From an uncultured Pelagibacteraceae bacterium (GTDB taxonomy: Bacteria > Pseudomonadota > Alphaproteobacteria > Pelagibacterales > Pelagibacteraceae): a stretch of 64,000 nucleotides of DNA. The DNA is taken from NCBI GenBank assembly GCA_902564245.1, contig CACFAF010000004.1, positions 1-64,000 of the forward strand. Direction: 5' to 3'. Both the position numbers and the translations under genes were made by a program. Shown here piece by piece: positions 41,566 through 49,911 of the stretch (the stretch's first letter is position 1; each line of letters starts with the position of its first letter). The notes below the pieces were generated by a model. The model ran no database searches, was not told the DNA's origin, and saw only the letters and a list, made by a program, of their open reading frames with translations.

Positions 41566-42729
41566 CTAACCAAGCATTTTCTTTATATTTTCTAGGGCTT
41601 GGGAGATATTATCTCTAGAAGCAGCAAAACTAAATCTAACATAATCTTTGCAAGTTTGACCGAAAGCTGTACCTGGAACTATTGCAACTCCAGCTTCATG
41701 CATTGCTTTCTTACAAAATTCTGCACCACTCATTCCAGTGCCACTAACTTTTGGAAAAGCATAAAAAGCTCCTCCAGGTAAGCTACATTCTACACCAGGA
41801 AGTGCATTTAATCCCTTGTGAATTAAATTTCTTCTTTGCGTAAATTTTTCCATCATTTCATGAATTGAATCATCAGGACCATCTAATGCAGCAATTCCTG
41901 CAAATTGTGCTGCAGCATTTACACATGAAACACTATTAATTAATAATTTATTTACATGTTCAACTAAATGTTTTGGCCAAAAACTCCATCCAAGTCTCCA
42001 TCCAGTCATTGAATAAGCCTTACTCCATCCTTCCAATACTATTAATCTTTCTCTTAATTCTGGATAATTAAAAAAAGTTGGCATTTCTTTACCATCAAAA
42101 ATTTGTCTACTATAAATTTCATCACTTAATATAGTTACATGAGGATATTTTTTTAGACCTTCTGCCAAAACATCAATATCAGATTTATCTACAAAACTTC
42201 CAGTAGGATTATTTGGGTTAATTAATATCAATAAACGAGTTTTGTCAGTTATCAAAGATAGTATTTTTTCAGGATTAAATTTTAAATCTTTATCTTCGGT
42301 TAAATCATAAGGAACTGGTGTTGAACCAGTATAATTAATCATAGATTCATAAATTGGAAAAGCTGGTGTTGGATGAATTATTTCTGCTCCAGGTTCACCA
42401 TAACATTGTATGGCATAGTGCATTGTAGGTTTTCCTCCTGGCATTATTAGAATTCTTTCAAAATCAACTTCGACATCGTAACGTTTTTTTATCCATCTAG
42501 TTACAGCTTGACGACATTCAGGAATACCATTTGACATAACATATCCGTGATGTCCATCATCTAGTGCTTTTTTAGCTGCCTCTACAACATGTTTTGGTGT
42601 TTTAAAATCTGGCTGTCCTAAACCAAGATGAATCATTGGTTTACCTTGGGCTTCCAATTTTTTAGCTTCTGCTAGTACAGTAAATGCTGATTCAGTTCCT
42701 AATCGATTTAAACTCTTTGCTAATTTCAT
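41566..42729 (-). CDS. Class I/II PLP aminotransferase
   Basis: A 387-residue fold-type I aminotransferase. It has LGLGQPDFKTP near residue 35, the NPNNPTGS motif, LSDEIYSRQ and the PLP Schiff-base lysine Lys237 in EGWSKAYSMTGWRLGW. The C-terminal arginine in YVRFSFA is the substrate carboxylate ligand. Substrate is not deducible; aspartate, alanine or aromatic types share these motifs. In context it may transaminate the oxoacid formed by the flanking 2-hydroxyacid dehydrogenases. Confidence 0.9.
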   Translation of the reverse strand: MKLAKSLNRLGTESAFTVLAEAKKLEAQGKPMIHLGLGQPDFKTPKHVVEAAKKALDDGHHGYVMSNGIPECRQAVTRWIKKRYDVEVDFERILIMPGGKPTMHYAIQCYGEPGAEIIHPTPAFPIYESMINYTGSTPVPYDLTEDKDLKFNPEKILSLITDKTRLLILINPNNPTGSFVDKSDIDVLAEGLKKYPHVTILSDEIYSRQIFDGKEMPTFFNYPELRERLIVLEGWSKAYSMTGWRLGWSFWPKHLVEHVNKLLINSVSCVNAAAQFAGIAALDGPDDSIHEMMEKFTQRRNLIHKGLNALPGVECSLPGGAFYAFPKVSGTGMSGAEFCKKAMHEAGVAIVPGTAFGQTCKDYVRFSFAASRDNISQALENIKKMLG

Positions 42730-42743
42730 TTATTTGCACCTTT

Positions 42744-43895
42744 CTATTTTCTGTAAATTAATTTTGAACTATTTAGTTCTTTTAAATTTTTACAGCCCAT
42801 TAAAACCATATTTCTATTAATTTCATCATGCATATTTTGCAGTAAATGTTCAACACCTTGTTGGCCCCCTGCGGCCAAAGAGAACAGAAACATTTTTCCA
42901 AAACTACATGCCTTAGCTCCAGCAGCTATAGCTTTTAAAACATGAGTTCCTCTTCTGACTCCTCCATCTAATATAATTTCTAATTTATCTCCTACAGCAT
43001 CTGAAATAGCTTTTACTTGATCGAAAGGAGATCTAGATCCATCTAATTGACGTCCTCCATGATTTGATATCATTATTGCAGTACATCCAATATCTATAGC
43101 TCTTCTCGCGTCATCAACAGACATAACACCCTTAAGAGCAAATGGACCATCCCATTTTTTTGCACAATATTCTGCATCCTTCCAGTCCATAGCAGGATCA
43201 TACTGTTCATTAATATATTCAATTACTGACTTGGATATATTTGTTCCCTTATCTGTTTTTTTTTTAACATTTGAAAGCTCAAATCTTTTACCGGTTAGAT
43301 AATTAAACAACCAACCTGGTCGCATTGCAAAGCTCATTAAGCTTTGAAGAGTAAGTTTCGGTGGAGTAGTAAATCCAGTTCTATGATCTTTTTCTCTATT
43401 ACCTGCAACTAAAGTATCTACGGTTAAACACATTGCATCAAAACCGGATCTTCTGGATCTGTCTATTAAATCATCGGAAATTGATCTATCTTTATGAACA
43501 TAAAGCTGAAATAATTTTGGACCACTTGAAATATTTGCCACCTCCTCAATAGTATTATTTCCCATAGATGACATACTATAAAAAGTATTGAATTTTTCAG
43601 CCGCTCTTGCAGATGCTTTGTCTCCATCTGGATGGTATAATCTCTGCATCGCTGCAGGAGAAAGAAAGATTGGCATATCAATCTTCCTGCCAAACAAAGT
43701 AGTTGATAAATCAGGCTTGCCAACGTTAGCCAAAATATTTGGAACTAAATCACAATCATTGAAAGAATCTGTATTTCTTCTTAAAGTTGACTCATCATCT
43801 GCTCCACCATCAATGTAATGAAATATTGGTGAGGGTAATTTTTTTTTTGCTAATTTTCTGAAGTCTTCAAAGTTATGGCAATTTTTTAAATTCAC
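42744..43895 (-). CDS. FMN-dependent 2-hydroxyacid dehydrogenase, paralogue B
   Basis: A 383-residue (S)-2-hydroxyacid dehydrogenase of the lactate dehydrogenase/glycolate oxidase family. The active-site residues look intact: Tyr27 in HYIDG, the Tyr in FQLYVHKDR, Lys255 in ALKGV, and His279 and Arg282 in SNHGGRQLDG. The FMN-phosphate motif DGGVRRG (310-316) is canonical. However, the second phosphate arginine, normally GR, is Lys324 in SFGKMF. It is collinear without gaps with its tandem neighbour, and its start overlaps that neighbour's stop by one base. Substrate may be L-lactate or a similar acid. Confidence 0.92.
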   Translation of the reverse strand: MNLKNCHNFEDFRKLAKKKLPSPIFHYIDGGADDESTLRRNTDSFNDCDLVPNILANVGKPDLSTTLFGRKIDMPIFLSPAAMQRLYHPDGDKASARAAEKFNTFYSMSSMGNNTIEEVANISSGPKLFQLYVHKDRSISDDLIDRSRRSGFDAMCLTVDTLVAGNREKDHRTGFTTPPKLTLQSLMSFAMRPGWLFNYLTGKRFELSNVKKKTDKGTNISKSVIEYINEQYDPAMDWKDAEYCAKKWDGPFALKGVMSVDDARRAIDIGCTAIMISNHGGRQLDGSRSPFDQVKAISDAVGDKLEIILDGGVRRGTHVLKAIAAGAKACSFGKMFLFSLAAGGQQGVEHLLQNMHDEINRNMVLMGCKNLKELNSSKLIYRK

Positions 43896-45046
43896 TATCT
43901 TCTAAATCTTAAGTTATTTCTATTTAGATCTGATATTTTTGTACAACCCATTAATTTCATATCTCTTTCTAATTCAGCCTTATACTTTCCCAGTGCTCTT
44001 TCTACACCTGCTTGTCCTGCAGCTGCTAAAGCATATAGATATAGTCTACCGCCGGAACAAGCTTTAGCTCCCATTGATAATGCTTTAAGCATATGAGTTC
44101 CTCTATGAATTCCTCCTTCACATATAACATCAAGTTTATCACCAACAGCATCAATAATTTCAGCAAGTTGATCGAAGGGAGATCTAGATCCATCAAGTTG
44201 TCTTCCTCCATGATTTGAAACCATTATACCTGTACATCCAATATCAACTGCTCTTTTGGCATCTTCAACACTCATTACACCTTTAAGTGCAAAATGACCT
44301 CCCCATTGAGAACAAAGCTTTTCAGCATCTTTCCAATTCATAGACTGATCCAACATAGTAGAAAAATAATTTCCAATTGAAGAGTTAGTACTCGTACCTT
44401 CTTTCACAAAATCTTGAAGATGAGGTAATTCAAACTTACCTTTTGTTAAATAGTTTATTCCCCACATAGGTTTGGTAGCAAAACTAAACAAACTAGATAA
44501 AGTTAATTTTGGAGGAGATGTGAAACCAGTTCTTAGATCTCTTTCTCGATTTCCACCAGTAATAGTGTCTACTGTTAAGGCCATTACATCGAATTTTGCT
44601 GCTTTAGCTCTTTCTAAACATGAATCGTTTAATCCTCTATCTTTATGAAAGTAAAACTGAAACATTTTTGGAGTATCTATCATTGAAGATATCTCCTCTA
44701 CACTCACAGTTGCCAAAGCTGAAACACCAAACATAGTATTAAATTTTTGTGCAGCCTTTCCTACTGCTCTTTCTCCATCATAATGAAAAAGTCTTTGTAA
44801 TGCTGTAGGTGCCAGGTAAAATGGTAAGTCTAGTTTTTTTCCAAATATCGTAGTTGATAAATCAATATTTTCAACTCCTCTTAATACGTTAGGAACTAAG
44901 TCAACATCATCAAAAGCACTGGTGTTTCTTGCATATGTTATCTCATCATCTGCTGCACCATCAATATAATGGAAAATAGGAGATGGTAATTTTTTTTTTG
45001 CTAATTTTCTAAAATCACTAAAATTGTGACAATCACTTAACTTCAT
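43895..45046 (-). CDS. FMN-dependent 2-hydroxyacid dehydrogenase, paralogue A
   Basis: A 383-residue protein of the same family and exactly the same length as the downstream gene, so a tandem duplication. Tyr27, Lys255, His279 and Arg282 are retained. Here the second phosphate motif is normal (SGGRLYLYAL, Arg324). The first one is altered, with Glu310 and His314 where Asp and Arg are usual (EGGIHRG). It follows the PagL-like gene by 10 bases. Probably an L-lactate or related 2-hydroxyacid dehydrogenase feeding electrons to the membrane quinone pool or to oxygen. Confidence 0.92.
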   Translation of the reverse strand: MKLSDCHNFSDFRKLAKKKLPSPIFHYIDGAADDEITYARNTSAFDDVDLVPNVLRGVENIDLSTTIFGKKLDLPFYLAPTALQRLFHYDGERAVGKAAQKFNTMFGVSALATVSVEEISSMIDTPKMFQFYFHKDRGLNDSCLERAKAAKFDVMALTVDTITGGNRERDLRTGFTSPPKLTLSSLFSFATKPMWGINYLTKGKFELPHLQDFVKEGTSTNSSIGNYFSTMLDQSMNWKDAEKLCSQWGGHFALKGVMSVEDAKRAVDIGCTGIMVSNHGGRQLDGSRSPFDQLAEIIDAVGDKLDVICEGGIHRGTHMLKALSMGAKACSGGRLYLYALAAAGQAGVERALGKYKAELERDMKLMGCTKISDLNRNNLRFRR

Positions 45047-45056
45047 ATTTTTTATT

Positions 45057-45569
45057 TTAAAATTTTTTCAAAAAATTAAATGCGTAACTATTTGCTCCTG
45101 GATTTTTATCTCCAAAGCTAGCATTTGATACATGATTATAAGACATTCCCAAGCTTGTATTTTCTGAAATGTTATAAGTTGCTTGTAGTTCAGATTTAAA
45201 TTCTAGTATATGTCCTAAATCTTTTCCGTCACCTTCTCCATAAAGTCCTGGAGTAAAACTTGGAGTAAAGTCTATTTTACCATAATCATAATGTGCTTGT
45301 ATCCCCGTATAAAAATAAGTTGCACTATCAGCTGTTATAAAAGCACCTGTTACTGGAGAAAGTCTTCCTATTTTTGTTTCTCTAAAAAGACTTTCATTTT
45401 GATGTTCAAATCCATAAAGCTGAGCTCTTTTGCCATCGTCACTAAAATCAAACACTCCGGTATAAAAATTTACCTCATGTTCATTTGTTGATATTTTTTT
45501 ATCTTCACTTACTACTGGTAAAAATAATAAGAATGAAAAAATAAATGAGTAAAGTTTTGTCATATTCAT
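45057..45569 (-). CDS. PagL-like outer-membrane lipid A deacylase family protein
   Basis: A 170-residue protein with a short signal peptide (to about residue 21) and alternating beta-strand segments ending in an aromatic C-terminus (Phe170), as for a small outer-membrane barrel. The motif SYNHVSNASFGDKNPG matches the lipid A 3-O-deacylase family: His146 and Ser148 fit the catalytic His and Ser, and Asn156 fits the oxyanion Asn. The third triad residue (Glu140 in Pseudomonas PagL) aligns with Asn160, so activity is uncertain. It lies 10 bases upstream of the 2-hydroxyacid dehydrogenase genes. Confidence 0.72.
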   Translation of the reverse strand: MNMTKLYSFIFSFLLFLPVVSEDKKISTNEHEVNFYTGVFDFSDDGKRAQLYGFEHQNESLFRETKIGRLSPVTGAFITADSATYFYTGIQAHYDYGKIDFTPSFTPGLYGEGDGKDLGHILEFKSELQATYNISENTSLGMSYNHVSNASFGDKNPGANSYAFNFLKKF

Positions 45570-45602
45570 ATTAAAAATTTAAAAACATTATATACATTAT
45601 AG

Positions 45603-45974
45603 TTATAGCTTTTGAACTATTAATTTTCTAACTATTATTGCACCACCTACAAAAAATAACAATATTGGCAATAACCATAAAATAAAGGTATTTTTATTGA
45701 AATCAGGATTGTAAGTGATCCATTGTCCATATCTTTTTTTTAAAAATTCATAAACCTGATCTTCATTTAAACCTTCATTTAATTTTTTTTCTATTAAAAT
45801 TTTCATACTTTCTGCAAAATCTGATTGAGAATCATAAATTGACTGACCTTGACAGATCAAACATCTTATATTTTTTGAAATTTTTTTTTTTAAAATTTCA
45901 TTATCTTTTGAATAACTTAAATTATAGAAATTCAAAAAAATAAGAAATATAAAAAAAAATCTAACTATTTTCAT
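45603..45974 (-). CDS. ccmH: Cytochrome c maturation protein CcmH
   Basis: A 123-residue membrane-tethered thiol protein that keeps apocytochrome c cysteines reduced for heme ligation. It has a signal peptide, the redox motif RCLICQGQSI with Cys38 and Cys41, then KRYGQWITYNP and a single C-terminal membrane helix (about 95-117). This is the short form without the TPR (CcmI-like) extension. It overlaps ccmG by four bases and ends the operon. Confidence 0.95.
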   Translation of the reverse strand: MKIVRFFFIFLIFLNFYNLSYSKDNEILKKKISKNIRCLICQGQSIYDSQSDFAESMKILIEKKLNEGLNEDQVYEFLKKRYGQWITYNPDFNKNTFILWLLPILLFFVGGAIIVRKLIVQKL

Positions 45975-46492
45975 TTTAAAATAATATTTATTTCATTTAG
46001 AGAATTTTGATCAAGAGGACCTATATATTTTTTTATAATCTTTTTATTTTTATTAATTATAAATGTTTCGGGAATACCATAAGCTCCTAATTCGATTGAA
46101 ATTGTTCCATCAGTGTCTATCATGTTATCTGAATATGGATTTCCAAATTTATCAATAAACTTTTTTGCATTAGTAAATTTATCTTTATAATTTAATCCAA
46201 TCAATTTTATTTTTGGATTTCTACTTAATTCCATTAATATTGAATGTTCTTTTCGACAAGGTAAACACCAAGAAGCCCAAATATTAAGTAAATAGAATTC
46301 ACTATCTACGAACAATTCATCTGAGCTAATTTCTTTTTTTAAATCTAAATCTTGAGATTTAAATTTTGGTAAACTTTTTTTTAAAACTTTATCTGGAACA
46401 TAAATATTCGATTTTTTTAAAGCTTCAAATAAAATTAAGAAACAAAAAAATAATAAGAGGCTAATAAATATTAATTTAATTCTATTTTGCAT
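45971..46492 (-). CDS. ccmG: Thiol:disulfide interchange protein CcmG (DsbE)
   Basis: A 173-residue membrane-anchored thioredoxin-fold protein acting in the periplasm to reduce apocytochrome c or CcmH. One N-terminal helix (6-24) precedes the domain. The active site is WASWCLPC with Cys76 and Cys79, and the cis-proline loop is in YGIPETFII. It overlaps ccmF by 11 bases and ccmH by 4. Confidence 0.95.
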   Translation of the reverse strand: MQNRIKLIFISLLLFFCFLILFEALKKSNIYVPDKVLKKSLPKFKSQDLDLKKEISSDELFVDSEFYLLNIWASWCLPCRKEHSILMELSRNPKIKLIGLNYKDKFTNAKKFIDKFGNPYSDNMIDTDGTISIELGAYGIPETFIINKNKKIIKKYIGPLDQNSLNEINIILK

Positions 46493-48365
46493 ATTCTTTT
46501 TTAAAAAAACTTATGAACCCACCTAGTGCTATAAAAATTGTCGAAATCCAAATCCAAATCATATAAGGTTTAAGCTGGTATCTAACATTAAAATATTCTT
46601 TTCCTTTTACAAAATTCATTACTAAAAATTTATCAGTATATAGAGTAGTTTTAATATCCGCTTCACTAGTTATTGTAGTTGGTTCATTATAAATTCTAAT
46701 TTCTGGTTTTAAATAAATAATTTCCTGATTTTTATCTTGAATCTTAAAATAACCAATAACAGAATCATAATTTTTACTTTTATTATTTTCTATTTTCTCA
46801 AAAGTAATAATATTTTCTTTTAAATTAAATTTCTCTCCTACTTTTAAATTAGTTATCATTTCTTTTGAAAAAATACTGTTCAATAAAATACTTAAAATTA
46901 AAAGACTAAAACCAAAATGGGAAACGATTTGTGAAATATTTTTAAATCTCTTATTAAAAAACTCTCTTATCGTTATAAAAAATAGATACAGTGATGCACA
47001 TAACAAAATTGTTAAAATTAAAGTTTCTGAACTTGTACGATCTAGAACAATATAAGATAAAAATATTGATAAAATTAAAAATATGATATTTGTAATTCTA
47101 ATTCTTAAATATGATTTTATCCAATTTAAACTTGGAACAATAGCCATAAAAATTAAGAAAAAAATTAAAAAAGGTATTATTAATTTATTAAAAAAAGGTG
47201 GACCTATAGAAATTTTTTCATCTGTAATAACCTCCAGAAAAATTGGATATACTGTACCAATCAAAATTACAGCCAAAAAGTACATAAGAAACCAATTATT
47301 TACCAAGATTGATGCCTCTTTACTTATCCAGTTTATTTTTATTTTTTTTAAGTTGTTATCTTTAAAAAATGTAAAAAAGATAAATAAAGCAATAAATATT
47401 AAAATAAAAAGAAATATTAATATAAACATTCCTCTCTCTGGGTCATTTGCAAAGGTATGTACAGAATTAAGTATACCTGAACGAACTAAAAATGTTCCAC
47501 TCATACTTAATGTAAACGAAGCTATAGATAATATAACTACCCATGAGGCTAAAGATAAATTTTTTTCTAGAACTATTATACAATGAAGTAAAGCAGTTAA
47601 ACATAACCATGGCATTAAAGAAACATTTTCAACTGGATCCCAAAACCAAAATCCTCCCCAACCAAGTTCATAATAAGCCCATATTGATCCTAGCATAATT
47701 CCAATTGTTAAAAATACCCACGAAATTAATATCCATTTTTTTATATGGCGTGCCCAATTTTTAGAAATATAATTTTCAACAACTGCAGCTAAAGAAGAAG
47801 CAAAAATTATGGAAGAACCAACATAACCTATGTATAAAATTGGGGGATGTATGGCTAATGCTGGATCCTGTAATATTGGGTTTAAACCCAAACCTTCTTG
47901 AGGAATTGGAAATAAATTACTAAACGGATTTGAAGTAATTAATACAAATAAAAAAAAACCAATTATTATTATTTGTTGAAAAACTAAAGTTAAAATTCTG
48001 TATCTTTTTGGCTGATTACTTGATGTTACTAAAAATAGAAAAATAAATAAGGTCAGCACTAGTAGCCAAAGTAATAAACTGCCCTCATGATTTCCCCACG
48101 TGCCTGAAATCTTATAAAATAATGGTTTGGTAGTATGTGAATTATTGTAAACTGTTTCATTACTAAAATCAGAATTTATGAAAGAAAGGATTAACCCTAT
48201 GAAGCTAATAGAGACAAAAAAAAATTGAAGAAAACTTATAGGTAAAATTTTAGGATTAATAAATATTTCTCTATTGTTATAATTTTTAATTGATAATAAA
48301 ATAATCAGTAGTCCTGCAATTAATCCAAAAATCAAAGAATAATATCCAATTTGAGTAGCTAACAA
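46482..48365 (-). CDS. ccmF: Heme lyase subunit CcmF
   Basis: A 627-residue polytopic membrane protein that takes heme from CcmE and ligates it to apocytochrome c. The tryptophan-rich WWD-type motif GWGGFWFWDPVENVSLMPW lies near residue 235, and HPPILYIGYVG and GTWGNHEGSLLLW are also diagnostic. Length is typical (647 in E. coli). It follows ccmE by one base. Confidence 0.97.
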   Translation of the reverse strand: MLATQIGYYSLIFGLIAGLLIILLSIKNYNNREIFINPKILPISFLQFFFVSISFIGLILSFINSDFSNETVYNNSHTTKPLFYKISGTWGNHEGSLLLWLLVLTLFIFLFLVTSSNQPKRYRILTLVFQQIIIIGFFLFVLITSNPFSNLFPIPQEGLGLNPILQDPALAIHPPILYIGYVGSSIIFASSLAAVVENYISKNWARHIKKWILISWVFLTIGIMLGSIWAYYELGWGGFWFWDPVENVSLMPWLCLTALLHCIIVLEKNLSLASWVVILSIASFTLSMSGTFLVRSGILNSVHTFANDPERGMFILIFLFILIFIALFIFFTFFKDNNLKKIKINWISKEASILVNNWFLMYFLAVILIGTVYPIFLEVITDEKISIGPPFFNKLIIPFLIFFLIFMAIVPSLNWIKSYLRIRITNIIFLILSIFLSYIVLDRTSSETLILTILLCASLYLFFITIREFFNKRFKNISQIVSHFGFSLLILSILLNSIFSKEMITNLKVGEKFNLKENIITFEKIENNKSKNYDSVIGYFKIQDKNQEIIYLKPEIRIYNEPTTITSEADIKTTLYTDKFLVMNFVKGKEYFNVRYQLKPYMIWIWISTIFIALGGFISFFKKEYAK

Positions 48366-48366
48366 T

Positions 48367-48786
48367 TTATTTATCTCCTAAAGCTTCTTTAACTTCGGGT
48401 GGCATATAATTTTCATCATGTTTTGCCAATATTTTTGTTGCAACTAAATAATTTCTATCTTTTAAAAAACCTTCAGCAACAACTCCCTTTCCCTCAGTAA
48501 ATAGATTGGGAACCGATCCAGAATATGTAACATTAATTTCACTTTTTAAATCAGTAATTACAAAATTTATTTCATTAGATTTAATAACAACTGATTTTTT
48601 CTTAACCATTCCACCAACTCTTATTTTCTTAGATTGTATTTCATTTAAGGTTTTTATTTCAGTAGGAGATTTAAAATAAACTACATTTTCTTCTAAAGAT
48701 TTTAAAATTAAAAAAACTGTTAAAGAGATAATAAGCAATAATAAAGATATAAACAAAATCCTAAGCTTAACTTTTTTACCATACAT
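48367..48786 (-). CDS. ccmE: Heme chaperone CcmE
   Basis: A 139-residue periplasmic heme chaperone with an N-terminal anchor helix (8-28) and a beta-barrel OB-fold domain. The covalent heme ligand histidine is His123 in [12 protein letters not shown], with Tyr127 as the usual partner. The [11 protein letters not shown] segment also matches. Eleven bases after ccmD. Confidence 0.96.
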   Translation of the reverse strand: MYGKKVKLRILFISLLLLIISLTVFLILKSLEENVVYFKSPTEIKTLNEIQSKKIRVGGMVKKKSVVIKSNEINFVITDLKSEINVTYSGSVPNLFTEGKGVVAEGFLKDRNYLVATKILAKHDENYMPPEVKEALGDK

Positions 48787-48797
48787 AGGTTACGAAG

Positions 48798-49025
48798 TTA
48801 AATTTTAGAAGTGCCTGATAATATTTCTTTATTAATATTTTGTAATTTTGCAACTCTTGTTTTTTGGGAGTTTAGCAAACCAAATTTAGCAATAAATTTT
48901 TTTTGTTCTTTTACTAATTGTAATTTAGTTATTAAAAATAAAGATACAAAACTTAACAATGTAAATAAAAATGCAGACCAAACATATTGGCCATAACCAT
49001 TCATAAAAAGTATTTCATTAATCAT
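48798..49025 (-). CDS. ccmD: Heme exporter accessory protein CcmD
   Basis: A 75-residue small membrane protein, one helix (about 15-33), with the NGYGQYVWSAF entry typical of CcmD, which helps release holo-CcmE from the CcmC complex. The ATG overlaps the ccmC stop by four bases, so I keep this start rather than the internal Met8 that aligns with the usual family start. The C-terminal tail is longer than average and charged. Confidence 0.85.
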   Translation of the reverse strand: MINEILFMNGYGQYVWSAFLFTLLSFVSLFLITKLQLVKEQKKFIAKFGLLNSQKTRVAKLQNINKEILSGTSKI

Positions 49026-49729
49026 AATCTATCTAATCCTTTATTTTTAATTTTTATCAGTTCCGTATTATATTTCATTAAAAAAATTAACAACGAAAAT
49101 AGTGCAAATGCCGCAGTCATAATTGCTAATGGTATTAACATTGATGAATGTATTGATGTTTTTGATAAAATATTGATTGATGATGGTTGGTGTAGAGTTG
49201 TCCACCAATCTACAGAAAATTTAATAATAGGTACATTAATTACTCCAAAAATTGCAATAATTGATGTAATCTTTATTGCCTTGTCGTTATTATCAAATAT
49301 TCTCCACGATAATAAATATATTAAGTAAAATAAAAGTAAAATTACCATTGAAGTAATTCTTGCATCCCATGCCCACCATGTCCCCCAAGTAGGTATACCC
49401 CAAATTGCTCCTGTTACTAATGCAACTATATTAAATATAAAACCTGAAGGAGCTAAGCTCTTAGATATTAAAGAAAGATTTTTATTTTTAAATATAAAAA
49501 CACCCATTGATAAAAAAGCAATTGATGAAAATATCCCAATAGAAATCCAAGCAGCAGGAACATGGACATACATAATTCTTACTGAATGACTTTGTTTATA
49601 ATCTTCAGGAGATAATACTAAGGCTTCTAATAGACCTATTGATAAAACAATAATAAATAAAAAAAGAACATACTTCGTTACTTTTGAATTAATTAAAAAT
49701 ATTTTATTAGGTTCAAAAAACTTAAACAT
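49022..49729 (-). CDS. ccmC: Heme-handling protein CcmC
   Basis: A 235-residue six-helix membrane protein that transfers heme to CcmE. It has the WWD-domain motif WGTWWAWDARITS near residue 118 and flanking conserved histidines (HVPAAW and LHQPSS). It is the first gene of this ccm set; ccmA and ccmB, normally upstream, are not in the window. A 182-base gap upstream contains a long inverted repeat. Confidence 0.96.
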   Translation of the reverse strand: MFKFFEPNKIFLINSKVTKYVLFLFIIVLSIGLLEALVLSPEDYKQSHSVRIMYVHVPAAWISIGIFSSIAFLSMGVFIFKNKNLSLISKSLAPSGFIFNIVALVTGAIWGIPTWGTWWAWDARITSMVILLLFYLIYLLSWRIFDNNDKAIKITSIIAIFGVINVPIIKFSVDWWTTLHQPSSINILSKTSIHSSMLIPLAIMTAAFALFSLLIFLMKYNTELIKIKNKGLDRL

Positions 49730-49790
49730 TTATAAACGTTATATATATATTTAAACGATGAAAAGCTTAATTATTTTTTGAAATTTTTTC

Positions 49791-49843
49791 GACCAAGAAT
49801 GCTGAGGGAGATAATTTAAGGGAAGAACTATGCATCCTTGGTC
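49791..49843. ncRNA. Candidate structured RNA or regulatory inverted repeat upstream of ccmC
   Basis: Arms 49791-49802 and 49832-49843 are 12-base inverted repeats with one mismatch (GACCAAGAATGC against GCATCCTTGGTC) around a 29-base loop. On the plus strand the loop is purine-rich with GAGGGAG and AAGGGAAG; on the minus strand it is pyrimidine-rich with CTTCCC and CTCCC, complementary to ribosome binding sites. It is locally much richer in G+C than the surrounding AT-rich DNA. It is not followed by a clear T run on either strand, so a plain terminator is unlikely. Strand and function are unknown. Confidence 0.45.
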
Positions 49844-49861
49844 AATGTAAATAAATTACTA

Positions 49862-49877
49862 CTTAGATATGTCTAAG
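49862..49877. repeat. Short perfect inverted repeat between hspQ and the long hairpin
   Basis: CTTAGA, TATG, TCTAAG: a 6-bp perfect palindrome with a 4-base loop, 18 bases from the longer inverted repeat. It could be an extra hairpin of the same RNA, an operator, or chance in AT-rich DNA. Confidence 0.35.
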
Positions 49878-49911
49878 ATTTGAGCTAATTATGTTTAAAA
49901 AGTGACTTATT

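Noticed and set aside
42744-45046. Possible assembly duplication of one 2-hydroxyacid dehydrogenase gene
   Set aside because: The two copies differ at many residues spread along the protein, so they are old paralogues, not an artefact.
47083-47586. 167-codon open frame on the plus strand inside ccmF
   Set aside because: It is antisense to a clear full-length ccmF, its product is a low-complexity Ile/Lys-rich string, and it has no ribosome site or homology signs; AT-rich antisense frames like this are common here.
49770-49880. tRNA, tmRNA or known riboswitch in the hspQ-ccmC gap
   Set aside because: No cloverleaf, no CCA end and no conserved core of the TPP, glycine, SAM or cobalamin riboswitches could be found; only simple inverted repeats are present.
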